Shown: piece by piece, positions 19,501 to 25,591 of the stretch | How positions within the stretch are numbered: the first letter of the stretch is position 1 | Layout: every line of letters begins with the position of its first letter | Origin: GCA-002726655 sp046582185 | Lineage (GTDB): Bacteria > Pseudomonadota > Gammaproteobacteria > Pseudomonadales > Azotimanducaceae | Reading direction: 5' to 3' | DNA: 64,000 nt | Assembly: GCA_046582185.1 (NCBI GenBank) | Contig: JAYGEX010000034.1 | Coordinates: 21,140 to 85,139 of the forward strand | Position numbers and translations under genes: made by a program | Notes under the pieces: model-generated | What the model was told of the DNA's origin: nothing | The model's database searches: none | What the model saw: only the letters and a program-made list of their open reading frames with translations

Positions 19501-22491
19501 ATCGCCCTTCAGCCATGTGGCTGGTTAGCATCCTATACCTTGGGGCGCGACTATGCGGCGAGTGATCTATTGTTCCGTAACCTGGATGGCAAAGCGGTGC
19601 AGCATCGTGAAATCGTGCCCGGTGACAAAACATTAAAAACAACGGCAACGCTGACCACAATTTCGCAGATTGGCGAGCTGATTATCGAGAACTTCGAAGT
19701 TGTTTGTACCATCGAAGATGAAGTGGTTTATACCGTGAGCACCGTGTTTGGATTCTTTCCGCCGGATGCCATGGTTGCCCAAAAAGGTCTAAAGATTAAT
19801 GATAGGGAGCGATTGATATTTGATCGGCTGCATACCAATGTTGTCGATCTGAATGAGCGACCAACGTTGTACTTTGATCATCCGACTTTGCATCTGCCGG
19901 ACTCGAAGCTACTGATGTTGGACAGGATTACCTATATGGATGGCGTTGATGGTGAAGCCGGCCTTGGTAGTGTTCGCGGCGAGAAGGATGTTGACGTTAC
20001 TGAATGGTTCTTTAAGGCACACTTCTTTCAGGACCCGGTTCAACCCGGGTCCCTGGGTATTGAGGCGATGTTGCAGCTGATTCAGGCATTTATGATTAAG
20101 CAGAACATGCATGAAGGCTTTGAAAACCCCAGATTTGAGCCAGTTATTATTAACAGCGAAGCTGAATGGCATTATCGCGGCCAGATTACGCCGGATAAGA
20201 ATCTCATCACCATTGATTTTGAGTGTACCGAACGGGGCTCCGATGAAAATTCAACCTGGGTATCTGGCGAAGCCAGACTCTGGGGCGATGGTTTAAAGAC
20301 CTACCACGCGCCAAAGATTGGTATGAGGATCATCGAGGATACCGAGGGGCTTGCGAATAAACCTGGTGAGAATGGGCGACTACAAAATATTCCACTACTA
20401 ACTGATCACGTAAATAAAGCCGATGGTCACTGGCGGCTCGATTTAGAAACATCAAGCTGGATTGGAGATCATCGCCCGACCTATACCGTTCCTTCACTGC
20501 CCATGATGGCGGAGTTGGGTTTGATGGCCAGCGCTGTACTGGAGCGGCATCCTGGCATGAATATCACCGGTATCCCGCGAGCTGATGCTAAATCATGGCT
20601 CGCTTTTAAGTCGACAGTCGTTGAAGGCAAGATCAATGTAGGTGAGCTCAACGACGGTAAAATAGACGTTCAATTATTTTGCAATGGCGATGAAGCGAAG
20701 CTGGTCGCCAGCGCCCAGTTTTGTGTGGACACTGAATATCCTGAGTCCCCTCTCCAGGAGATTGCTCTCCTGGAAAAAGGTCGGGAAGTGAACGACATCT
20801 ACGAATCGGGTTCGCTGTTTCACGGTCCTGCCTTTCAGTTGCTTACCCATTTACAGATGGGAGCGAACGGTTCAAGCGGTGTGCTCGACCTCGCCAGAAA
20901 CGGCGTACCCTTTGGTGCGATGAGCCCGGGTTTGTTGGACGCGGCCTTACATTGTATTCCCCACGATAATTTTGAACTTTGGAGTGCCGAGGTGCCCGCC
21001 GACCATGCGGCCTATCCTCTACGTATAGAGCAATTTGTACTGTACGGTCCTTTACCGGATAAAGGTCTGGTTCAGGTAGAGGTGCGGTTTGTAGATATCA
21101 GGGCAGGACGTTTCCCTCGCACCCGTATTTGGCTGTTGGGCGAAGGCAAGCTTATTGCGACATTTTCGCTGACCGAAGTGCTGATGCCAAAAGGCCCGCT
21201 TGGTGTATTACCGCCGCGCGACCGCAGGATCTTTTTGACCGGGGAACGTTATGTCGAAGGTGCTGGTGTTTGTAGTTTCGATGGGCAATCAACTACAGCC
21301 GTTCAGGGTGATGTTGATGCAAGTAACTGGCTACCGGGCACCATGGAGAAGGTCTATGGTTATGATGGCAGTGGCAGCCTTCTCGAGCGGGTTGTTGTCG
21401 CCGAGCACGCGAGTCGATCATTACGATTGCATCCTTCGCAGGTTAGGCTTAATAGCAAGGGTCAATGCCTGAATGTACCGCTTAACAATTATTCTCTTCT
21501 GACGGGTACCACTGCATCAATTAGTGGCACTCCGGCAGATCTGAACTGGCGAAAGATTCGTGACTATTGGGTCGAGCGCGATGCAGGAGAGCACTTTCTT
21601 GTACATGACATTGGCACTGCTTTGATTCGTCAATTTGTTCGCAATATCGTTCTGCAAGATCCTGAGGACTTTTATCAGCGTCACGGTCAGGCAGCGATTT
21701 ATCTGGCGAACCATCAGATCTATGCAGAGTCCTTTCTCTTCCTGAGCGCGATTGCCGCATTGACGGGAATACCCACCGAAGCAATAGCGAAGAAAGAGCA
21801 TAAGAAGGGATGGATCGGCGATGTCTATCGTCTGGCAGAATCAGAAATGCCAGGCAATAACCCCATGCAGATACTGTTTCTGGATCGGGAAGACCCCACA
21901 GATTTACTGCAGATCCTTGATAATTATCGACAGACAGCTGCAGAGCAACCCAGATCGTTGCTGGTTCATATTGAAGGAACGCGGTCCACTCAGGGCGGAC
22001 ATCGGGTTGAAAAAGTGAGTTCGGTGCTGGTGGATCTGGCGATTAACTGCAACTTGCCAATTGTTCCGCTGCGCTTCGTTGGTGGCTTACCGTTGACCGG
22101 CAACAATGAAAAATTTGATTTTCCTGTGGATCACGGCAAGCAAGATCACTACATTGGCTCCGCGATCAGGCCTGAACTGCTCAGCTCCGTGCCATACAAG
22201 GAACGCAACAAGCTGATCCTGGATGGCATTAATAATCTGGGGCCGGATGGCGATACCGATACGCCAATTTCTGCCGATCCCGAATTCAGCAAGCTGGTTG
22301 ATGCTCAATCTTCAGGTAGCGCTCAATTACAGGATGTACTCTTGTCAGCGGTGCAAAATATGCCGGAAATCGGCGATAGGATGCAGGCCTTACTGGACAA
22401 GATCAGCGAGGGTGAGATTAAGGCCGGAGACTTGTCACCGGCTGAAACATTGGCGGTGAAACTCTTATGTGTAAATCCTCCTATGACCTAG
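13537..22491 (+). CDS. pfa3 (pfaC-like): PUFA synthase multidomain subunit Pfa3: KS-CLF-AT-DH-DH-DH-acylglycerolphosphate acyltransferase
   Basis: 2984 residues. Ketosynthase about 5-435 with C192, H327 and H363. Chain-length-factor KS about 455-700, where the active-site Cys position is Glu (E613 in GPGFTVSREELSGDG), so it cannot condense. Acyltransferase about 835-1130 with GLSSGE (S927) and H1045. Linker with hydrophilic and VTNVVTNVV repeats and a helical segment about 1383-1427. FabA-like dehydratase pair DH1 about 1475-1860 (H1559/H1560 in the first hot-dog; H1769 and D1783 in the second); DH2 about 1890-2275 (first half lacks the His, second has H2162 with E2176); a PKS-type dehydratase about 2300-2560 (H2312; D2468-x3-H2472); C-terminal acyltransferase about 2660-2900 with NHQIYAE (N2725-E2731) and EGTR (E2813-R2816). 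This architecture, with AT internal and an AGPAT domain at the end, is known from myxobacterial Pfa3; marine PfaC lacks AT and AGPAT. The AGPAT domain could move the finished chain to lysophosphatidate. Confidence 0.93.
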   Translation: MPKNKESKFQPIAVVGRGCVLPGCHSVDDLWKIVDGGQVQVSSAEGDDWRVDQQRLTNDNAGEFVADKMWSSHGGYVRDFDRHFDASQFNIDQELIAQLDPVFLWSMEAARQAMAELANPGELNDAGVILGNLSYPTRKHSQFAEEVWLKQIRQNGEISTAAENRFMSGLPAMLVAEGLGLGGNTLALDAACASGLYAIKVACDRLQDGSASLMLAGGVNAADPLFIHMGFCALKALSKTGVSKPFHEHADGLVPSEGAAFVALKRLEDARADGDKIYGVIRGVGLSNDGRSGGFLSPSSAGQVVSMKQAYEMSGIDPAEVQFIECHATGTEAGDSAEIESLGNVFPNDKAIPLGSLKGNLGHLITASGVAGLVKVLLAFEHKTLPGTPNASPTLGKVKSAGFEVPGGSKEWTSKGPRIAAVSSFGFGGNNAHLLVQEDDESIAIGKLGVTPTDSAFAIIGLALRTDQDENFESFGRRLHGTGTSSDNPDAGNQIFLSAKSLSFPPNDLKESLGQQLVLLDLLPKIQSLIDGNPSDRTGIFIGMQTDSEVCRYGLRWRMAELDPEGIVADIDKEIAPPLNAAGVIGKMPNVPANRISNQLDIRGPGFTVSREELSGDGALELAMAAIHRGELDIAIVGAVDLANEQVHQAAISEISDGPTSDAAILMVIKSLEQARRDGDKILAEITSVHSAEESSSSEAITGAYAASGLMNIAAAVQQVRGGSIEPRPQFVHNRSVFGETSSWKLTQDISGVSVLDAKDKPRMEIFAAADREALISNIRSLKYVPASEGSCRVALVGTDAELPGLRERAIKGLGSASGGPTAWSLDGISFSETSMKGEMASVFTGAAAAYPGMGRDLFAGFPGIAASLAAEMPRTAAAMSAAFDESDERHNLPSFQLAGCSYLCQFHARITSELLHLKPSVAIGLSSGETNSMFAFGAWQDMDSLLEDIDATELYRSALAADFTSIREVWSLGGNEAVDWVNYRVLAPVGKVREAIELQDRAYLTIIQSERDSVIGGDRAACDAVLQTLGNPDVIPLGHDLAVHCDVVKPFEATWRRIHTRKTTVPEGIRFYSNFLGGVYSLNDESVADALTGQAIQTIDFPNIINKAWDDGVRIFVEHGPRNSLKGAIDDILGSRERLGSRERSESREHLVVSLDNSALPSMTQLYRAVAELWCAGVDINLEHIDIVEALVEEHGLEEPVGPTIPFNLRLPPIRPETKHLNVQSMSQEQSQGQSKEQSKEQSNDRLQLRSGTNLSLAEVYLPPKASSGPQDARLIPAAPALATTLPRLPVPLQIVAAVEPEAAVISADVNNVAPAVVTNVVTNVVSTTMKTPLSRVMEPAKEAASLEAVVKPAAVPSTLVPPTPVPAAPLTSPPVPIGAREHQLLIDGHQQMLTAHQEFLIAQIEGQRAFTETMSRIQNSLFASTPLELLVTNSPKQAEPIIQAAIAETSSVGPAPDPSTKLEVAQEVATPMTALPATRPGPSFSREQLEVLAGGKISSVLGELFEQQDAYDVQVRMPEPPLLLCDRVIGIEGEAGSMGTGTIWTETDVTADKWYLHHGRMPPGVFIECGQADLLLISWLGIDFHNRGERAYRLLGCEITFHSDLPKPGDTLEYDIKVDGHANQGDVRLFFFHYDCLIDGKPAISVRSGQAGFFTTEELADSAGVLWDPETAKYTEAANMAPASAVTSKSSFTRDDITAYLNGELWECFGPEFERAHTHTRTPGSASDRGNFLGEVTDFDPEGGPAGRGYLRIVEDIHADDWFFDGHFKNDPCMPGTLMADACLQAMAFYMSARGHTLHRDGWRFQPVRDISYKFVCRGQATPESSQLVYEVFIDEEYVGNEPRIFAHVLCTVDGRKAFLCEKLGLELVPDWPLSSMPELLVPAEDNRPLATIDDFKLDYAALISCAWGQPSHAFGEGFAHYDGPLRSPRLPGPPYHFMTRIVALEGEMASMKSGGRVEALYDIPADEWYFLENGARTMPYCILLEIALQPCGWLASYTLGRDYAASDLLFRNLDGKAVQHREIVPGDKTLKTTATLTTISQIGELIIENFEVVCTIEDEVVYTVSTVFGFFPPDAMVAQKGLKINDRERLIFDRLHTNVVDLNERPTLYFDHPTLHLPDSKLLMLDRITYMDGVDGEAGLGSVRGEKDVDVTEWFFKAHFFQDPVQPGSLGIEAMLQLIQAFMIKQNMHEGFENPRFEPVIINSEAEWHYRGQITPDKNLITIDFECTERGSDENSTWVSGEARLWGDGLKTYHAPKIGMRIIEDTEGLANKPGENGRLQNIPLLTDHVNKADGHWRLDLETSSWIGDHRPTYTVPSLPMMAELGLMASAVLERHPGMNITGIPRADAKSWLAFKSTVVEGKINVGELNDGKIDVQLFCNGDEAKLVASAQFCVDTEYPESPLQEIALLEKGREVNDIYESGSLFHGPAFQLLTHLQMGANGSSGVLDLARNGVPFGAMSPGLLDAALHCIPHDNFELWSAEVPADHAAYPLRIEQFVLYGPLPDKGLVQVEVRFVDIRAGRFPRTRIWLLGEGKLIATFSLTEVLMPKGPLGVLPPRDRRIFLTGERYVEGAGVCSFDGQSTTAVQGDVDASNWLPGTMEKVYGYDGSGSLLERVVVAEHASRSLRLHPSQVRLNSKGQCLNVPLNNYSLLTGTTASISGTPADLNWRKIRDYWVERDAGEHFLVHDIGTALIRQFVRNIVLQDPEDFYQRHGQAAIYLANHQIYAESFLFLSAIAALTGIPTEAIAKKEHKKGWIGDVYRLAESEMPGNNPMQILFLDREDPTDLLQILDNYRQTAAEQPRSLLVHIEGTRSTQGGHRVEKVSSVLVDLAINCNLPIVPLRFVGGLPLTGNNEKFDFPVDHGKQDHYIGSAIRPELLSSVPYKERNKLILDGINNLGPDGDTDTPISADPEFSKLVDAQSSGSAQLQDVLLSAVQNMPEIGDRMQALLDKISEGEIKAGDLSPAETLAVKLLCVNPPMT
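16936..17275 (+). repeat. In-frame short tandem repeats in the pfa3 linker
   Basis: Two runs of in-frame repeats. About 16936-16992 codes three versions of a six-residue unit (GSRERL, GSRERS, ESREHL). About 17215-17272 codes a Gln/Ser/Lys-rich run of repeated (S)KEQ/QEQ units. Both flank or lie in interdomain linkers after the acyltransferase, where length change is tolerated. They look like products of replication slippage, and resemble other short duplications in the window. Confidence 0.75.
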
Positions 22492-23201
22492 AGCAAGGCC
22501 GAATCGATATCTGGCGAATTGATTTGAACTCGCCAGGTTCGAGTGACGCATCAGTGCTCGATGATACTCATTTGTCTGAAGATGAATTACTTCGTGCAGG
22601 GAAGTTTGTATTTCCGATTGATCGAAACACTTTCGCTCGCTCACGCAGTGCGCTGCGAATCATCCTCTCCCGCTACCTGGAATGCACAGCCGCTGATATT
22701 GTATTTCAGTACAACGAACAGGGGAGACCATCTCTTACAGGTGATCAATTCGGGCAAATCGCATTTAATCTTTCTCACATCAGAGAGCTGGCGCTCATCG
22801 CGGTGACAACGAATTGCAAGATCGGCGTTGATCTGATTCGTTTGCACCAAGATAATGGCAGGGCACTGGATTGGATACCAATCGCAAGGCGAAGTTTCTC
22901 GAGAGATGAGCAGCGGCACTTGTTTAACTTACCCAAGGAAAATCAGGAGCCAATGTTCCACAGAATCTGGGGTCAGAAGGAAGCTTATACAAAAGCAATT
23001 GGTGAAGGGTTCCAATACGGTTTTCAGAAATTTTCAGTTGCGGTAAATGGCGCGGGAGAAACAGCTTTGATATCAGATGATGTTAATCCGCAAAGCATTG
23101 TTCGCTGGACCCTGACCGAGATTGATGCCGGCGATGAATATCTTGCCATCGTAGCCCATGACGGTGCGCCTACAACTACCATCAGGCAGCTGCAGTTCTA
23201 G
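22467..23201 (+). CDS. pfaE-like: Sfp-type 4'-phosphopantetheinyl transferase (PfaE-like)
   Basis: 244 residues. Transfers phosphopantetheine from CoA to the serine of carrier proteins, here most likely the four ACPs of Pfa2. Motifs: RSALR near residue 60 (CoA binding), FNLSH at 100-104, GVDLIRL at 120-126, and W168-GQKEAYTK176. The metal ligand D122 and E172 are present. The second acidic residue of the bacterial GxDxE motif is Ile124 here; the human-type enzyme likewise lacks it (GIDIM), so this does not imply inactivity. The ATG lies 25 bases inside the end of pfa3, indicating translational coupling and co-regulation with the synthase. In Shewanella the equivalent gene, pfaE, can be unlinked; direct linkage here makes the locus self-sufficient. 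Confidence 0.92.
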   Translation: MCKSSYDLEQGRIDIWRIDLNSPGSSDASVLDDTHLSEDELLRAGKFVFPIDRNTFARSRSALRIILSRYLECTAADIVFQYNEQGRPSLTGDQFGQIAFNLSHIRELALIAVTTNCKIGVDLIRLHQDNGRALDWIPIARRSFSRDEQRHLFNLPKENQEPMFHRIWGQKEAYTKAIGEGFQYGFQKFSVAVNGAGETALISDDVNPQSIVRWTLTEIDAGDEYLAIVAHDGAPTTTIRQLQF

Positions 23202-23351
23202 GCAATTGTTACAAGCCAGAAATTCAAACTCATCTTGCAAAGCACATGCGTCCATGGTGACATGAGAATGAATTTGTAGGTATCTTACGCAGCGGCTATA
23301 CAATAGCCAGAGCAGAACCAAATCAGAACCAGACCATACAAGGAGTCGTTA

Positions 23352-24122
23352 TTGGACCAGTTTTCGCTACAGGGAAAGAATATTGTCGTTACCGGCGCCT
23401 CATCAGGCTTTGGCCACCATTTTGCTGGTGTTCTGGCCAATGCCGGGGCTACCGTCGTCCTGGGGGCAAGGCGGGTGGATAAAATTCAGGCGCGGGTAGA
23501 TGAAATAAATGGTGCGGGCGGGCGCACCCTGGGTATTGCCCTGGACGTGAATGATGCAGCCAGTTCTGCGGCCTTTCTTGATGGCGCCGAAGAGGCATTT
23601 GGTCCGATAGACGTTGTTATCAATAACGCAGGTGTTGAGTCAGGCGCCAAGACCTTTATGACTATCGACGAAGATGACTGGGATTATGTTCTCGATACCA
23701 ACCTCAAGTCAGTATGGCGCATGTCGAAGATGTATACGGAGCGCGTTGCTAAGGGCGACCAGACCAGCGGCAATATTATCAATATTACATCGATCTCTGC
23801 ATTCCGGACCATCAAGGGGCAGTTCCCTTACGCTGTATCGAAGGCAGGTCTAATCAAGGCGACTGAAATCATGGCGCTGGAAGGTGCTAAATTTGGCGTT
23901 CGGGTTAATTCGTTGGCGCCGGGTTACATCCTTACCGACGTGAGCCGATTGTTGCTGGAAAGTGAGAGATCCGATGACTTCCGCAAGGGAATCCCTATGC
24001 GACGTTATGGTGAATTCGAGGATCTTGACGGCCCATTGCTACTGTTGGCATCAGATGCTTCAAGTTATATGACGGGCTCAACTATCGTCGTTGATGGCGG
24101 ACATATCTGTAACGAGCTCTAG
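23352..24122 (+). CDS. Short-chain dehydrogenase/reductase (FabG-like)
   Basis: 256 residues, classical SDR fold. GASSGFGH (cofactor-binding glycine motif) is at about residues 14-21, NNAGV near 92-96, the catalytic Ser lies in ITSISAF, and Y160-x3-K164 in YAVSKAG. It ends TGSTIVVDGGH, which is typical. The start is TTG at 23352: AGGAG sits 6 bases before it and the first residues align with the family (FSLQGKNIVVTG), whereas no ATG lies near. It is 150 bases after the PPTase on the same strand, so it may be co-transcribed with the synthase locus, but it has the features of a general 3-hydroxyacyl or alcohol dehydrogenase and no direct link to PUFA synthesis. Confidence 0.9.
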   Translation: MDQFSLQGKNIVVTGASSGFGHHFAGVLANAGATVVLGARRVDKIQARVDEINGAGGRTLGIALDVNDAASSAAFLDGAEEAFGPIDVVINNAGVESGAKTFMTIDEDDWDYVLDTNLKSVWRMSKMYTERVAKGDQTSGNIINITSISAFRTIKGQFPYAVSKAGLIKATEIMALEGAKFGVRVNSLAPGYILTDVSRLLLESERSDDFRKGIPMRRYGEFEDLDGPLLLLASDASSYMTGSTIVVDGGHICNEL

Positions 24123-24154
24123 TTGCGATTTAACATTTCCCGTAAAACAGAAGC

Positions 24155-25132
24155 TCACAGTTTCTTCATGTAGGTTCGCACCTTGTCAATAAGCTCAAAG
24201 CCGCAAGAAGAGTAGAGTCCAAATGCGCGATTGTTGAAACCAGCGGTGCCAATAGTCGCACTATGCATTCCCTTGGCCTTCATACGACGAAGACCTTCAT
24301 AGTTTACTTGCCGGCCCAGGCCCATTCGTCTGAAGGCGGGCCGTGTGCCTACCGGTTCAAATGATCCTATGCCGAGGTCAGTATCTGTCCAGCCAATGCA
24401 ATAACTGCCAAATTCCCCCTCGTCCGTTGCTGCCACAAGATCCAGTTCAGGGTCGAAAATTTCCAGATTTCTAACTCGCAGATAGTCGTCCATATCAAAG
24501 CTGGACTTATACCAGGCATCCCTGTGAGTAGCTACTCTCTTGGGAAAATCTGCTGCGAGGACATGGCGAATTTGCATGCCGTCAGGTAGATCAACTTCCG
24601 GGATCGGGACATCCAGGCCGCGCGTCATTGAATAATGAAAATGTCCTGTTGCCTCATAACCATTTGCTTCTAGAAATTCGATTCGATGTTGGTCCTTGTC
24701 CAGCGCGCTTATTTGCAGGCTGGAGTTATTCCCGGTTTGGCCAGGCTTGCCTTCATCCAGCGCCTGCTCCCAATCCTCCATGGTATTGAGTGAAATTAGC
24801 CAGGGAATTAGTGGCGGGAACAGGGCGCGCCGTTGTTCCAGCCAAGACAATATATCCAGCGCCATGGCAGCCCAATTAAGGTCGACTCGGATGTCCATGC
24901 TAATTGGCGAGTTCGGATCGAACCACGCGTAACCGGCGAGCCCCTTCTGGTCGTACCACAGGCGCAGGTTTTCCTTTGGATTTGATCCTGGAAGGCGCCA
25001 GACAATATCACTATTCATCATGTAAGTGACTTCAGGCCATCTGGCTTGGGCGTTAGCTGTAATGAGCGCCAGCAGCTCAGGCAGATGCGCGCGTGAAAAT
25101 TGCATACGCGAAAAAGCGATGGCGTTGTTCAT
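24155..25132 (-). CDS. GNAT-type N-acetyltransferase, two-domain
   Basis: 325 residues from the ATG at 25132, which is preceded by AAGGAA at good spacing; an upstream in-frame ATG at 25189 adds 19 residues with no visible ribosome site. The C-terminal half carries acetyl-CoA-binding motif A (RPAFRRMGLGRQV) followed by GTAGFNNRAFGLYSSCGFE, the typical end of a GNAT domain. The N-terminal half (RWPEVTYMMNSDIVWRLPG and after) looks like a degenerate second GNAT module. Substrate cannot be named. It is convergent with the SDR and divergent from feoA. Confidence 0.82.
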   Translation of the reverse strand: MNNAIAFSRMQFSRAHLPELLALITANAQARWPEVTYMMNSDIVWRLPGSNPKENLRLWYDQKGLAGYAWFDPNSPISMDIRVDLNWAAMALDILSWLEQRRALFPPLIPWLISLNTMEDWEQALDEGKPGQTGNNSSLQISALDKDQHRIEFLEANGYEATGHFHYSMTRGLDVPIPEVDLPDGMQIRHVLAADFPKRVATHRDAWYKSSFDMDDYLRVRNLEIFDPELDLVAATDEGEFGSYCIGWTDTDLGIGSFEPVGTRPAFRRMGLGRQVNYEGLRRMKAKGMHSATIGTAGFNNRAFGLYSSCGFELIDKVRTYMKKL

Positions 25133-25322
25133 GAGGTTTCCTTGAGCATGGGAGCAAAATACGGCCAGCCTCGAAATACGGCAGGTCATGTAGACATTTA
25201 GCGATGTCTCAGGAAATAATCATCGGGCAGGTGACTCAGGCCATAGGAATGGTGATTTAAACACTTAGAAAACCCTTTTGGAACAAAGTGTTTACGGCTG
25301 GTGTTTACATTGCGACCGTAAA

Positions 25323-25337
25323 TGATAATAATTCGCA
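25323..25337 (+). promoter_or_regulatory. Putative Fur box upstream of feoA
   Basis: TGATAATAATTCGCA matches the 7-1-7 Fur core TGATAAT-N-ATTATCA at 12 of 14 defined positions (the left half is perfect). It lies 23 bases before the feoA ATG and overlaps the probable -10 region, downstream of TTTACA at 25304-25309. This fits iron-dependent repression of feoAB by Fur. A direct repeat GTGTTTAC at 25288-25295 and 25301-25308 sits just upstream. Confidence 0.7.
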
Positions 25338-25360
25338 ATTAGGAAATTTGAGTTAGACTG

Positions 25361-25591
25361 ATGACCCTCGCCGATGTTGCAGCGCTAAGTAGCTGCAGAA
25401 TACTAGAAGCTGCCACTGAGCAGCTGGATATCCAAAGCCGCCTCTATGCGCTGGGCTTGTATCCCGGTGTGGAAGTAAAGGTGCTTCGTTTTGCACCCAT
25501 GGGTGATCCCATACAACTGAAGGTAGGCAATGCATTGTTGAGTATTCGTAAACAGGAGGCACGGTATATTCGTGTTGAAGGCTGTGAGTAA
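25361..25591 (+). CDS. feoA: Ferrous iron transport protein A
   Basis: 76 residues, the standard size. A small SH3-like cytoplasmic protein needed for FeoB-mediated Fe2+ uptake. It shows RLYALGLYPGVEVKVLRFAPMGDPIQLKVGNALLSIRK (conserved G-x-x-P-G and the second-strand G-N/G-x-x-L-S/A-L-R pattern). It overlaps feoB by 20 bases and follows a putative Fur box. Confidence 0.93.
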   Translation: MTLADVAALSSCRILEAATEQLDIQSRLYALGLYPGVEVKVLRFAPMGDPIQLKVGNALLSIRKQEARYIRVEGCE

